Origin: Trematomus loennbergii
Lineage: Eukaryota; Chordata; Actinopteri; Perciformes; Nototheniidae
Direction of reading: 5' to 3'
DNA: 64,000 nucleotides
Assembly (NCBI GenBank): GCA_012861695.1
Contig: JAAOOA010000002.1
Span: 37,326,347-37,390,346, forward strand
In this document: one piece after another, positions 50,633 to 63,764 of the stretch
Numbering within the stretch: the first letter of the stretch is position 1
How the letters are laid out: every line of letters begins with the position of its first letter
Made by a program: the position numbers and the translations under genes
The notes under the pieces: generated by a model
The model's input: only the letters and a program-made list of their open reading frames with translations
Told to the model about the DNA's origin: nothing
Databases searched by the model: none

Positions 50633-50934
50633 GGGAATATTTTGTGTTTAATTTTGGTGTTTTGTTATGTATGCTGTATATTCTACATACTACAGAAACA
50701 TATATTTTCAAAGCTTTATCTCAAACTAAGACGCAGAGAAATATCTGAGGGATTATCCTACTGCCACTTGATTACCACAGTTAATGTTAACTGGGTACCC
50801 GCGGACCCTCAAAGTCCCAAAGACATTGAATTGAAAGATTAAATCATAAATACAGTATGGCTTTAGTTGGTATAAAAGAAACGTATAATGCTTTATCTTT
50901 CCTGTAGTGTATTATATGGGTTATTGTTCATGTA

Positions 50935-51310
50935 AATGGTCGGCAAAGGCTAAAATCCCAAAGTCCCCCCCCTCCGAAACACCTCCATTGGAATCCTTTG
51001 TTTAGTTCTGTAACATAATGACATCACTATGTAATACTCACGCTTCTATTGGCTAGCGCTCAAACACATTGTACATGATAGGCTATGGGGTGGGACATCT
51101 TTAAGCAGTTGACCAATCACTACAGGCTGCCTAGCTAACCAATCAGAGCAGACTGAGCTCTGGTTTCAGACAGAGGGTGAAAAGCGGCGCTGCAGCACAG
51201 GCAGTAGGAGAAAAATAAAGAGCTTTTTGAACATTAAAGCATGTAAACGTGTCACAGTAGAGACACAAAATATGAACCTGAAATGAGCATAGGGCCACTT
51301 TTAATCTTTT
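50935..51310 (+). repeat. Dispersed teleost nonautonomous DNA repeat
   Basis: Contains the recurrent blocks 'ccaatcagagcagactgagc', 'tttcagacagagggtgaaaa', 'gagaaaaataaagagctttt', 'tgaacattaaagcatgtaaa' and 'atgaacctgaaatgagcata'. These occur together in an abundant repeat of percomorph fish. Boundaries are approximate and the superfamily is not assigned; no clear target duplication was found. Confidence 0.65.
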
Positions 51311-54300
51311 TAAAGTCCTAAAAATGCTAAAAACCTAGAAAGTGTGGTTTTATGAATCGTTTTTATCTGAAAATTCCAAATAAAAATCCCCCAAAAAATG
51401 TATGAAATGCACACAGTTAAGGATTTTGATTCTAACAACAATAAACATTCTGGTAATGGCCCTATCCTAACTAATTCAAGCCATTCTTTAAATCAATGTT
51501 GCCTTTTGTTACGTTTTATTTCCCGAGTGGCAATAAATGCGTCCTAAAAGGAACCCTGGTTAATACAGTTAAGAAATTCCAGACACGTTTTAATGTTCAT
51601 CTGCACCTCAAGTTTATTACGGTACATATTAATTCTCACCCTAACATTTCATAAAATTAAATGAGGCTGATTGAATGCAATATGATAATGCAGTATTGCA
51701 CCATGTGCCATTATTAAGTTAAACATGCACTAGCACCTGTTAAACTCACATATATTAGATCCTCACATGACTCGAACATGTGGCTAGATCACCACTACAT
51801 GAAATACAGACTTAATAAAAACATCTTTAGAGTAAATGCATTTGCCTCGAGGGATGCTGTTGCCTATTAATTAACCTGTCAATGTCTAGGTCCAATTCGT
51901 TGATGTTACAAAAGCCACCAGGAGACGGTGTGTTTTTGAACTTGATAACTTTGTTGAAACAATCGGAGCTCAGGGGCTAATCCTGTTAGCAGGCGGGGAG
52001 TTGGCTGCCAGTATGTGGTGCAGCAAGGGATCCTGGGATATTTACACTCGCTGCATGCAGTGCTGAGCTCAAGAGAAAATGAGGTTTTTTACCCAACCAG
52101 ACAGTACTCTCATTTGTTCTTCTCCACTTTGCATTAATATAATGCCGCTGATCTCTGTGCTGATCTCTCATCCATCATAGGAACGATCAGACTCTAATAT
52201 TTGCTTTAGCTAATTTAACTACACAGGTTATTTTGTAAAGTACATTTCAAATAGGTGGCTCATCTCTTTCTTGACTCCTGTAAAGAGGATTTCTGAACAG
52301 GGGACAGAAAGTCTGAGCAGAATGAATTCCACTGCAGAGGCAACATGTCCTTTAGCCTGGAGGACTGAAGTCTTCTGATTGGGTCTTAATAACAGTAAAT
52401 TAAAGTTGTCAAAAATAGGGCATGTAAGGTCTAATGAAGTTCAGCATTTGGTATGACTCAATTTATTTTGGGAATTATGGAGCATCGACAGCCTTTCACA
52501 TAGCTCACTAAGCCAAATGTTTTACACACACTAATTAGTTTAGTGCAAATAACATGTTATTTATGGATAAATAAAAGATATCATTCTGCAGAAACTGTTA
52601 TGTTTTGCTTGAGAACAGACTGTTCTGTGATGCTGATACTTTGCACATACAGCGGCACCGTGCTCTGTCAGTGAGTGGATGAAAGGAGGGTGAGGGGAAG
52701 TGTATGTGCCAGAGAGCAGAGGAAGTAATGGCTGATTTATTTTTTTATTTATCATTATTGATCTTTATACATACAGCTTTTGATGTACCGCCTTATTAAA
52801 ACCTCGCAAATGTACTGTTTTGTTATATGTGTCTTCGGGGTAGTGAGAATATTTTTAATTTCTCTTTCAGTCAATAAAAGCATCACATCAGTATGGCTAC
52901 AAATAACACGTTTTCTTTCATCCTAATATAATTACTGTACACCGGTACACACAAAACAGATGAGTGAATAAAAGATGTTCCTGTCATAATACATAAGACA
53001 GAATCATGTTTTGATGTAACAGTCAGTTGCATGCAGCCAAACTTTAAATTTGATCTCATATTCACTTAACACCTACAGCTACATTCATATTTGACTAACC
53101 ATTTCCAGATATTCATGAGAGAGGACATAGTTTTAGCATCAGGAGAAACTTTTCTCTGAGATTCATGCATGAACTATTTCCCATTCCCTGTGCCGACGAG
53201 TCTGATACGAAGAGATATCTTCCTATTGCCTTCACACTCCATCTGTTTCCCCTTACTGATCATTTAAACTCTCTTAGTGTTTGATAAACACTGAAAAAGG
53301 TATTTGCTGTTAAAATCAGCAAAAGGTAGATTTCTCCTGAGGCCCAGCCATCCATTCCCTCAATGAATTATGTACATTATCGTCTGTAAAATAACCTCTA
53401 AAATAAAACACCTGTTGCTTCTCGTTTTTTGTCAAACTTTGTCAAAAGGTACAGTCATTACATGTCTGTGAGTTGCATTTATTTCAGAGCAAATGAGCGA
53501 AGATGTTGGTAAAAAGCAACCCCTTTCCCCACTATTAAAATTCTAAGCATCACAGGCTGGCTAAACTTGTTCCTGTTTTCCCAACAGCTATAACATAACT
53601 GGTTGGTGTGATGGTCCACAGCTATAGTCTGATTACACCATATGCCTGGATGGAGAGGACAGCCTCAGATTCTGTCTTTAATCATTCAGCTCCACATTCC
53701 CCTCACAACCAGTTATGCAAATGGTGGACCAATCATAAAAGCTAATGGGGCAGGGAATGGTAAACCAACTGGCCATAGAAAGAGAGGTGAGGCTGAATTT
53801 CTCGTCACGGTTCAGGTCTCATTTGGATGCCCACTGTGATGACAAAACACAGCAGCAACACAAGCACTAGGAAAAGTGCAAGCCTCGGAAATGAAACTGA
53901 GGTGATGGTTTCCCAAAGTGTCATATTTCTACAGTTCATTCAAAGGCCAGCGTTGCCTCTCATACGACTGACCTGCGCAGGGAATATGGAAAATGTGCAG
54001 TGCCAGCACCTTAAGCAGTACAATGCTGCATGCCTGTAATATGAGAGGCATTATTCTCCAAAAATGGGACTTAAGAGCCCGGTGACAGAGCCTGCACTCC
54101 CCCATTTTGGAGCAACATAACCTGACAGTGGTGACCTCTGTTCGAGCAGGAGAGTGGCTCATTACATGGCTTTCAGTGTTTTTTGTGTCATTTTCACTGA
54201 GATAGACATCGCTATGCTAGTCGATAATCTGTGAAGTCACATCAAAGCCCCAACATCACAGTCTGTAGTTTCTTTCTGGAAGTTATTCACTGTAATCGCC

Positions 54301-57300
54301 AGAGGATCAGACTTTTTAGTTTTGTACCTCTTTTGCGAATGCATTACAAAAATAGTACACATTGTGACAAAAGTCATTTGCATTTTTTTTTAAATCTTTT
54401 TTACACTCCTGTTTTGAGATTGAAATTAATGCAGCGTGTTTTCTCCTCAGCTGCCTCACCTTGTGTACCTGAGAAGCTTGTCAATTATCTTTCTCGTCTC
54501 ACTCTGATCACAATGGATTATGTTGGAATTGACGCTGTAAGAAATGTATCTGTCAACACAAGGTGAAATTATTTTCTGCTTTCTCTAAATACATACTGTG
54601 TTTGTATGTCCGTGTGTGTGTGGTTGGTGTGGGGCGGACTCCAGCGGGGTCGTGGTGGTCTTGATGGACTCACTGGAGGCGGGGGCCGCAGCTGCAGCTG
54701 CCGGCTTCGTCACATTTCCCCTGACAGGTGTGAACAAAGGACCCCGAGAAATGTCACTGCGGAGTTATTCACCGCTTGCATTCTGGAATAAAACTGCCTT
54801 CACACATTATGCAAATCATATTGACAGCATATCTAAAGCTTTTATTAGGCTAATTATGCCTAAGGTCAAATCTTTCCATAGTCAAATATCAGTACCCACA
54901 CAAACCAAGTGTCTGGAAATGTTAACAAATGCTTAATATCTTAGGACAGCTTAGCATGTAGCACTTTATGTCCATGAAAAAATAGGTGTTATTGATTTTT
55001 GTCCATAACGTGAGCACCAGTCAGGGGCCGTTCTCATTGTTTAGCACGACAGCAGTGATGAATAGCAAATATATGGAAAGATGTGTCTTTGAATTTTTTT
55101 TCCATCACATTTAGGAGACAAACTTGATGATTGAACACATCTCTCCATCATGTGAGAGTGTGATGAAAGAGAGAAGACGTTGATCACAGACGGGGTTTGT
55201 CCTCAGTCGAGATTTGCTGTTGTCCAAGTTCAAACAAGGCATGTATATTTAATAGGCTTGAGATGCTGCAAAGTAGTCTATTTAACAGCAGGCCGTATTC
55301 AAAATATATAAAGCAGAATAAAAGGTTGTGTATTCTTTAAATTAGTCAGCTTTGTTCAGGTCAAAAGGTTACATGTCTGTAAGGATGTCAAACCCCTCTA
55401 GTCAGCTTTGTATAAATTACTGAAGCTATTTTGTTACCGAGAATGAGCCTCATATGAACTGAGGTGATTTCAAAGGGATATATTTTACACATTTTAATGT
55501 CTGTACTTGTGTTTTTAGTTCTTACTGTAAAAAACATGTTTTTCTTTTACTGTCGGTCTAACAAGCCCCGTGTTAGCGGCTTCTCTTTAAGCCCTCTGGT
55601 GCACTTTTTAAAGGTAGTTATGGTGGAGATTCTGAGATAGGGTGTGAATGGGCCTGCATATGCCATAGGAGAGGGAGACAAATATAAATAGCTTGTCGGA
55701 CCCTGTACTTTCTTACAGCCCACAACAAATCTGACTGGATTGTATTAATTTACAGCACAAGCTCTGAATGTGAGTTTTCTTCTCATATTTGTCTTTAAAA
55801 GGATTTTAAAATGGGTCACAAACCTTTCATGGAGAAATAATTGAGTCAGTTTGTGCAAGCTTGTCTCAACTGCAAAGAGTTTTTAATAAAGAACCGTAAG
55901 GGAAGTGCAGGACTTCATAAATGTAATACGTTACCTTTCATAATGTGGAAAATGTTATAATTTATGATGCGTGGCAATATAGTGAAGCATATATTGCCCC
56001 CCCCCCCTTCTGGAGTGGGGCAAAATCCCCAAAGTGCTCATTGCCACAGGCATATTCTTATAGCCTTTGGCACTATAACTAAAAACATATATATTCGTGT
56101 TGGCAGTGACATCTGTAATACAACTCCGTTGCCAACCCGCCTGCACCTTCTGTAAACTTTATCGCAAAAACATAAATAAAGTTAAATTCAAAACATTTAA
56201 TTTTTCAAATGTACTTTCTAAGGAACTTCTGAGTTTCCGATGGTCGACAATAGGTACATCTGAGAGGTAGTGATTAAATAAAACACTGTGTGATTGGTGT
56301 TGCTTTAGACAATAGAATGTATGTGCTTCAGTCTGAACCAAGCCTTTCCAAAGGACTTCAGAAATACAGCAGAGAGTTTGTTTCCTTTGTCCTCGTAGAA
56401 TCCTGCAGCTGTGTGTGTTTTCAGTCTGACATACAAAGCCTGAAGATGGCCTGACAGAATTATTTTGGTTACAGAACCTCTGTGCCCATTATGAATACTA
56501 TTATGTAGATCAGCCTTGGGAAATGTATTTCCACGTTGTGCATCTGGATCAGGACACGGCTGGCCTCTCATTTTATTTACCCATACAAATAAGCCTGCCA
56601 ATCCAAATGCTTTTAACTTGTGGAGATTTTTTTTTTTGTTGCATATTTCCCAGAAGGATTTGTCTTCTTTCATATTTTTTCCAACCAAAAAAACTGATAT
56701 AATTGCCCCCCCAGACACCGACTGACACACACCACCACACCGCTGGCAAAGCATGAAAACACAATGACTATTGCTGTCAGGGCAAAACATATTTAACCTC
56801 AGGTTTTCATAGTCACTTCCTATTTAAAAGTTCCTTTTGGAAGAGCTTGAATGCTGCAGTTGTTTGACATACTGAATCTCATTTGGATTTAACACAGGAA
56901 GACAAAGACAGACACAAACAAAACCCCTTTTATTGGATGACTCACATTCCTATGATCCCTCCTGGCTTAAGTGGAGTTTTATACACTATTGTTCTACATT
57001 TGCAAATCCATTGTTTATTGGCAAGAAACGTCAGACCAGTACATGTGCATGCAGTGGAGCAGAATAAAAATGATAATTCTAATGCACACTAGCTTTCACT
57101 GCGGCGCTGATTTGGCTACCGCACTTGCAAAATGAAAAAAAAGAATTATAATATACATCTTTTTAAGTCACTTCAATACAAAGCCGCTGATTGTTGGCAG
57201 CAGTTAAACAATGGGAAAGAAAAGTAATAGCTCTCAGCTTTGATAAGTGACGTCCCAGTGCAGCAAATACAGCTTTTATTGGGGATGGGGGATGCTGTCA

Positions 57301-59249
57301 AAAATAATTAAATCTGCATAAAACGTCCTACATGGAAGGAAGAAGAAGTAACTTTCAAGAGCAGCAGCCGGTTCAGATTTATTTTGTTGACTCAGCTTGA
57401 ATAATAAACATTAACGACCTGACGGGAACAATAGGAAATATTTTGTGAAATAAAGAAATAGATAAATGACAGTTGACATTTAAAAAATATAATTTGCTCT
57501 CAGAAGAGTTTGATCAGAAAACAGAGCTCGTTGAACACTAGCTCTTTTCATCATGACATTATGTTTCAGGTGTAGCGCAGCTATACTGCCTGCCAGCTCC
57601 CAGCTAACACCGCATATTTTGTTTTATCAAATAAAACCAAAGATGATATTTCAGTCTCTGTGGCTGCACCACAAAGGTGCTTGGATGGGAATTGACTGCA
57701 TGAAATAATCAGATGCAGCTGGAGGGACAGGGTTATGCTGTAACAATAGAAATAGTCTTTTAAATAATTTTGTTTTAAAAAAAGATATCCTCCCACGGTT
57801 TTTTCAGTGTGATATTTTGTCATTATGTTCACACAATTTGCAGTTCTCAGCTGTAGACGTTTAAATACGGCTCCTTAGTTTTGAGGGATAGTGCAGGCCG
57901 GTCCTAATTGTTCTATAATTAACACAACAGCATATGGGCCGAGGCCTTTGTTTTCATAAATACACTGAAACATTAAAAATACTTTGGTTGAATACCCATA
58001 TCTTCAGTTTGATGCAGTAAGCGAGTGCCCACATGGACACCTAAGACATCCCCATTCATTGTTTGGCTAATTAGAGGGTAGTTGGTGTGTCTGAATAAAC
58101 TAAAGCAATTAGTCATAGATTTATGGTTGGTGGTCTGCTGAGACAACACTCGCATCTAATGAAAGAGATTATTGTCTTTATAAGGAAGGGGAGACTGCTT
58201 TTCAATTAGATTTAATGACATATCTTCAGAGTGGGACAGCAGAAGGACACATACAAATGTGATTCAGTACAAGCTGAATTTTTAGAACATGACATTATTT
58301 TTCAAACTGCCCTTGACAAAGACACTGCCCCAGGTGTATCCCACCAGTAGCTTCTGCTCTTTTGTGATTACACATACATGTCTCAGAAATCCTTGTCTAC
58401 AGAGAAGTGCATGTCAAACTGGATCTCCTGATGTTTCCCAATTTAAATAACACTGTGTGTCAAGGCCAATGTGTTCTTTTTGTTCCACAGCAATAGTGTT
58501 TTGTCATCAGGGATGTAACTAGTTATCATTCACTTATCATCAGAGCGTTCCTGCTTAAACAGGGGAGGTAAATGAGATAAATCAGCAGGGGAAGGACACA
58601 GTAATGATAGGGCTGTAGGAATGCTCCAACGCAAATAGAAAAGAGCAGCTCTCACTGCTAATTTGTAGTTTGGCGGTAAGCAAATTGTTGATAATTCTAA
58701 TGGCATTCTTGAAATGGGACAGGCTGTTAATTCAATGAAACGTATTCAATAGAAAGCAGAATTATTTATCTGTCAGTTACTAAAAAGCAGGTTATTTTTG
58801 ATTATTCAGCACAAAAACAATTATAGCAGTATTAGCACATTCAGAGAGACATACAGAGCGACATTCAAGAAAGACTGATGGGTGTGATACACGTAACCTT
58901 ACTGGCGGAGGTAAAAACGATATATGTGGTTCAGATAAGGTGCACTTCACAGCAGTGTCAGCAATGTAAGGCAGTTAAAAATGTCCTGAAAGAGTTGTAA
59001 AATCTTCAAGTGGAGCGACAGATCATGAAAATCCCATGGCAGGCATTTCCCCTCGCCAGGCCTCTGGAAATATATGACATAAGGACATTTTAATGAGAAA
59101 AATATTATGAGCTGAATGTTTTCAAACTAATCTCAGTGGTATTCCAGACCCAGACCGGCAAAGCACGATGTAGAGAAAAATACAATTTCAAAGTCTTTAA
59201 GGTGTTTTTTGAACAGGTCATTTCTAGGGATTTCATGTTTAATATTGAC
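51311..59249. other. Intergenic region without recognised genes
   Basis: About 7.9 kb of AT-rich sequence downstream of tenm4. Open frames are short and none looks like a known protein or has convincing splice-linked partners. A short C run lies near 56000. No tRNA, rRNA or complete transposon recognised. Confidence 0.7.
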
Positions 59250-59274
59250 AACACAACCTGGTCTCACCAGAATG

Positions 59275-59323
59275 CGTGACTCCACCACGACTCCTTAACA
59301 CCGCATTGCGTGGTGGAGTCACG
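59275..59323. repeat. 15-bp perfect hairpin
   Basis: cgtgactccaccacg (59275-59289) and its exact complement cgtggtggagtcacg (59309-59323) flank a 19-nt loop. It sits in a GC-richer block (about 59260-59420) that also repeats the words 'accacg' and 'gtggtgca', suggesting a mobile-element end just outside the fold-back arms. Confidence 0.8.
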
Positions 59324-59757
59324 AACTTTGCTACATTTACGTGTCTGCACCACGCAAACAACCCCAATGTAAAGTGAATGAGGCTCCTTTGTCGTGGTGC
59401 ACACACGCATTCTACAACGTCCAGCAGTGAGCTTTTATTCTATAAAACGTTTTTAAAATCTACTTTATAGTTTGTAGTAACTCACAGGAGGCTTCTTTAT
59501 TTTATTTGTATTCATAATTTTTATTTTTCGTCAGAATGTATTATGGTGCATTATTTACCAATGTTGTACAAAACAGTGCATTGTGTGTAATACAACTGTG
59601 ATTTTTATTAAATGAGTTAGTTTTTAAGGAAGGCCAGAGCTTCAGCTGTGTCAAATAGATTGTTCCCTTTAGTTAACATTATTTAAAAGATAATTATATT
59701 ATATTTGATCAAGTCCCCTTTATTGTATTACGGACCCAAAGAGCTGAGCGTCCATTC

Positions 59758-60009
59758 CCATTGGATAACGGAGGATTTTACACCCGGAAGTAAGTATTCT
59801 CCTTACTGTCGATTGATTTTATTTACAGTGATATCTGCACTACTCATCAACTCAAAAACACCAGATTATCCTTGTTAATTACACAACATTGATTGGTTTA
59901 AATTGTGTACAATGCTTTTGTATTTTCCCCTTTCGATTCGGAGAAACAAATATTTTTTCAGAGTGTGTGGATGGCAGAAGACACTACACTACCCAGAATC
60001 CTCAGCTAT
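59758..60009 (+). repeat. Left inverted arm
   Basis: Pairs with 63765-64000. The match stops sharply at ctcagctat (60009); the following bases gggactac have no partner on the right. Confidence 0.9.
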
Positions 60010-60787
60010 GGGACTACACTATGTGCTTAGAACGTGTCTTTTATAATCCTGAGGGCTTTCTTTAAGGTTAACCTGGTATTTTTACTCCACTACATTTATT
60101 TTAGTTACTTTACAGATTTGGATTAATGATGTGAAATATAAACAACCTTAAATCAGACTTTAGTTACACCTGAGCAGGGGCGTCGCCTGGACCTGAAAAC
60201 ATTCGGGGCTTAGCCCACAGTGGCGGCGGCACTACAGTGGCTTTTTTACTACAACACTCCCCACACGCACACACACAGTACACCCGCGACTGTTACAATG
60301 AAGGCTCGATAATCAGCTCACGGCATATAGGCAGGGTAAAGTGGTATTTTTTATGAGTGGGGTCCTCACCTCCTCAGGGGGGTCCGGGGGGATGTTCCCC
60401 CGGGAAGATTTTTTTTTAAATATTGAAGTTAAATGCATCAATCTGGTGCACTTTGAGAGCAAAATGAAGAGATCTATGGATACCTCTCTCAACACCCATA
60501 TGAAGCAGAACTGTAAACAGATGTACTTTTTCTTTATGGATATTTTACTAATCACTCCCCTTTTAAACTCTATTCTTGTTTTACTGCATATAGTATTTCA
60601 TAATGTTTTTCCTTTATTCTCTTATTTTTTTATAACTATAATGATCATATGAAGGTGTGCCGCGGAAATAATCTTTTGAATAATTTGTGACCAAACCGTT
60701 TGAGACCCACTGAGATAACTTAGACTAAAGTTAAGTATCTAAACACTCAGAGAGTCCTTTAGCTCACCTGAGTCTCTCAGTCTGATA

Positions 60788-61931
60788 CCCCTTTCACACC
60801 AAGGCTTTTCCCCTTCTAGCTCCGTGCTAGAGCTTTTCTGGTTCAGAACCGGTTCTTCGGTTTGGCGCCGGCTCTTTTCACACCGCTCAGAGCCCGACTG
60901 GTGCTGCCGCTGCTGCGTCATGACGTCACAGTTTACGTCGCTGAGTTTCTCCCCAACGGAGCTCACCTCACACAACAACAACGGGCCGGGGACTGTGTCG
61001 GGTCGATGATCGTGTTGCTTTTAATCATACGAAGCCAGATTAAATTAAATAACGACTTCTCCAACTTTATACTTTTCTCCAGAGTGCCGTGGTTCATTGT
61101 TTATTAATGTGTTTCAGCGGCATTTACCGACCGCTGCAGTGCTGACTGCTCTTCCACGGGAGTGTATTCTCCCGTTAGCTCCGGGTTAGCTCACATGGCT
61201 CTAAAGTATTCACTGTCTGACTGTCACACAAGCAGCTGATACATATCCCCAGTTCCCCTTAAGTGAATGTGTGTCAGTCTGAATTGACGCTGTTTGGTGT
61301 CAGTCTGAATTGACGCTGTTTGGCATCACAACGCTGTATGAAAGTTTCTCTGGTATAACATGGGTGATGTTAGCATAGCAACCGAAGCTAAACTGACTAC
61401 TTGCTAAGCCGTTTTATACAGGCACTTTTTACCGGCGTATTTTTCATTATGATTCTACTTGTGATAGTCGGACATGACAACCTGTGCAGCCCATGTATTG
61501 ATTCCATCCGATAGCTGCTATAATAACAAACAAAACGTCTGCCTGCTCTCCACAATGATCAATAACAGCGAACGGATGGTCAAAGTAAGGTACAAATAAA
61601 CAGAATCACACGAAGCCTGGTTAGTGTTGCCTGACTTTATAAAGCGTGTTTTTTTTTACAAGTGTGTGGTTGCGTTCTAGTCACTTTGCTCAGCACTACT
61701 GCTTGTTACAACTTTTATTTGCCGTACTCGCCTTAACTGTTATCTCAGGTTAATCTCGCCCCCCTCCGACGTAAGCGGTTCTTGCTTCTACACGGACAAC
61801 TTTTTGGTGCTCGAAACGAACCGGATTCCGGAGCTTAGAGGCTGCTCCGCTGCGGTGTGAACAGGAAAACCCGGTGCTTTTCAAGCACCAGCACCGAACC
61901 GGCCCACGAAACACCGTTGGTGTGAATGGGG
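60788..61931. mobile_element. TA-flanked DNA element, 1,144 bp, nested inside the hAT element
   Basis: Ends are cccctttcacaccaa (left) and ttggtgtgaatgggg (right), inverted with one mismatch, each flanked by TA (60786-60787 and 61932-61933). The ends are GC-rich with paired words such as 'gaaccggttc' on the left and 'gaaccggccc' on the right. The middle is AT-richer and contains a 26-bp tandem duplication. No transposase is recognised. A TA target fits Tc1/mariner-like families, but a Harbinger-type 3-bp target is not excluded. Confidence 0.78.
61271..61322. repeat. 26-bp tandem duplication
   Basis: Two perfect copies (61271-61296 and 61297-61322), each starting gtgtcagtctgaattgacgc. Local duplication inside the nested element. 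Confidence 0.92.
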
Positions 61932-62039
61932 TATGAGAGGAGAGGACTCTCCTCCAGCTTGTTGTGGAACAAACAGCTCCTTATGTCCGTTAGTGCAGCT
62001 AGCTAACCAGATGCTAACAACACGGTCCATGCTGGCACG

Positions 62040-62104
62040 GTCCCTCCCTCCCCCTCTCTCCCTCTCTCCCTTTCTCCCTCTCTCCCTCTCTCTCTCTCTA
62101 TCAC
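62040..62104. repeat. CT-rich simple repeat (CTCTCC/CTCTCT)
   Basis: Near-pure pyrimidine run of ccctctctccctctctc-type units within the hAT element, right of the inner insertion. Confidence 0.9.
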
Positions 62105-62389
62105 ACTAAATGCGCTATTGCCACACACACACAGAGCCGAGCTTGAATGACACAAGCACACATTTATTTCCATGCAACTCTCTGATTGGTCTGGTGTCAT
62201 GCCTCTGTTGCATTCACTGAACACGGGAAATTACAGTGCTGCCGTCCTCTCTTGTGTCATGATGAGGTTCACGTACGTAAAGCACGGTTAATGTATTATA
62301 TTATTGAGGGAGAATTGTCCGGGGCTACAGAAAAAACATTCGGGGCTAAGCCCCGGATGCCCAGGCCAGGCGACGCCACTGCACCTGAG

Positions 62390-63764
62390 TAAAATTCAGT
62401 GAATTCAGCCAACAATCAGGCGAGATATTTGGTAGTGGGTGCTTGAGAAGACTAAATATTTATCTGCAGATCCCTATAAAGCATATTCATTACTCGTTAT
62501 TCTCTACTAATAGTTAATTAAAAACTGTATATAATGGCTATTTTGCACATCCCTTTCAAGATTTCAAGATTTTCTAAGGTTTATTGACATATCATATACA
62601 CAACTACGGTGTAGTTATGCAATGAATGAAAAACTTGGGTCACAGGTTCCTCAACAGTGCATTACAAGACATCTATCGATATCTGTGTACCTCCACCATT
62701 AAACATATTCTGCACATTTCTTATACTATCTACATACATCTTATAAGAGTATAATTAATATGTATAATATCAGTTAAAATAAGTGCTTCAACATAGTTAA
62801 CATTGCAGGAAAGTTGATTGTCAAGTTCCAAAACAAACCATGCAATATATTAGACGTTAAGTACTTTGTCAGGCTTAATATCTGTAGATACCCCCAAAGC
62901 TTTTTTCTTATTTAAAAGAAGACCTTAACCTAAAGTATTCTTTAATGTTTAAATAAAGCCTTATTAGTTTGTCTGTTTTGCACATCCTCCTATCAGGCAC
63001 TAAACTGTTTTATTGTAGAGATCACTTACAGTATCTTCTTGATATTTTCTATTCTATATTATTTATATCATTGACCTTCCACTTTCCCACTATATTAAGA
63101 GTATGTACTCTTAATATTTAAATGTTTTCATCAAATATAACACATTCAAAAGTGCTTTACAAAAATGAAAGACATTAAGAAAAAGGCATTTTAAAACAGT
63201 CATTAAAAAGCAACACAATCTACCTGCATTGCAATTACTCTAAACGTGTAATAACGTGCTTTAACCAGTAGGAGGTGCGGGTTAAAAAGCTGTCAAGTTT
63301 ACAGTGTTAACAAAATAAAATATACTGCTGTTTCTGGTTTAGTTTACGACGGATATATTCTGTTATTGTTTTGATATTTGTAACACAAAAGCGATGTAAA
63401 AAACCCACAGCAACACAGAAAAGATGGTCTTAACATGACCCAGCGGTCTAGTAGTTAATAAAAAACAATAATATCAAAACAAATTATTACTACTAACTTT
63501 ATTGTGAAATTAAAAAGAACGGTAAAAGAATAGTTTCCGGTCTATTCTGAGGCCCGATCTCTGTAGATAAATAAAGAACTACGACAGATGTGTAATGTTT
63601 AATGCAGCCAAACCATTCATTACAATGCATTCATGTGATGACTTTCAAAGAGTAAAGCAAGCACTGCTGAATAAAGTATGATTTTATCTTTTACGAAACG
63701 TTTTTTTTCATATGGAATGCAGTTGGAGGTCAACCAATCACAGAGCTTGAGGCAAAGCGGAACA
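62390..63764. other. Centre of the fold-back element
   Basis: AT-rich sequence between the hAT insertion and the right arm. It includes a short dispersed-repeat block at about 62560-62670 (ttcaagattttctaaggttt, ttattgacatatcat, cacaggttcctcaacagtgc), known from fish genomes. No protein-coding feature recognised. Confidence 0.6.

Larger units (their letters stand above)
1941..50650 (+). other. tenm4: Teneurin-4 gene, 3' portion (17 coding exons plus 3'UTR)
   Basis: Gene span seen in this window. Teneurins are single-pass type II cell-surface proteins whose large extracellular part mediates trans-synaptic adhesion, through latrophilin binding and teneurin-teneurin contacts, and guides neuronal wiring; tenm4 is also linked to myelination. 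Seventeen exons with AG acceptors and GT donors join in compatible phases and encode about 1,970 residues, from EGF repeat 8 to the C-terminus. The paralogue call rests on tenm4-like stretches: [19 protein letters not shown]-like [52 protein letters not shown]...AMEPSYEL, and the tail MRQSEMGRR. Teneurins 1 to 3 differ at these sites. The start codon and upstream exons lie outside the window. Three small frameshifts interrupt the frame in exons W12, W14 and W15. The 3' limit is set by the last strong poly(A) signal and is approximate. Confidence 0.93.
48500..50650 (+). other. tenm4: tenm4 3' untranslated region (approximate end)
   Basis: From the TGA to just after the last convincing poly(A) signal. 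AATAAA occurs at 49308-49313, 49595-49600, 49773-49778, 50557-50562 and 50627-50632. The last is followed by a GT-rich stretch (ttttgtgttt, ttttggtgttttgttatg), the usual downstream element, so it is the best candidate for the distal end. The signal at 50557 overlaps tgtaaata (50553-50560), a consensus Pumilio-binding element. No open frame or repeat is recognised in the UTR. Confidence 0.7.
60175..62381. mobile_element. Nonautonomous hAT element, 2,207 bp, nested in the fold-back element
   Basis: Ends are caggggcgtcgcctgg (left) and ccaggcgacgccactg (right, complement cagtggcgtcgcctgg): 16-bp inverted repeats with one mismatch. The flanking 8-bp duplications are identical: cacctgag at 60167-60174 and 62382-62389. 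Subterminal ggggcttagccc and ggggctaagccccg also mirror each other. The left interior carries ggggtccggggggatgttcc and tggtgcactttgagagcaaa, blocks familiar from fish hAT miniature elements. No transposase frame remains. Just over half of its length is the inner insertion at 60788-61931. Confidence 0.92.

Noticed and set aside
56305..56790. 161-codon minus-strand open frame
   Set aside because: No recognisable motif, AT-rich surroundings, and homopolymer stretches inside; treated as chance.
50653..59249. Expected downstream neighbour gene (nars2 in tetrapod synteny)
   Set aside because: No exon resembling an aminoacyl-tRNA synthetase was found; the gene, if syntenic, lies beyond the window.
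61271..61322. Two-copy direct repeat as a possible CRISPR-like array
   Set aside because: Only two abutting copies with no spacers in a vertebrate transposon; a simple tandem duplication.
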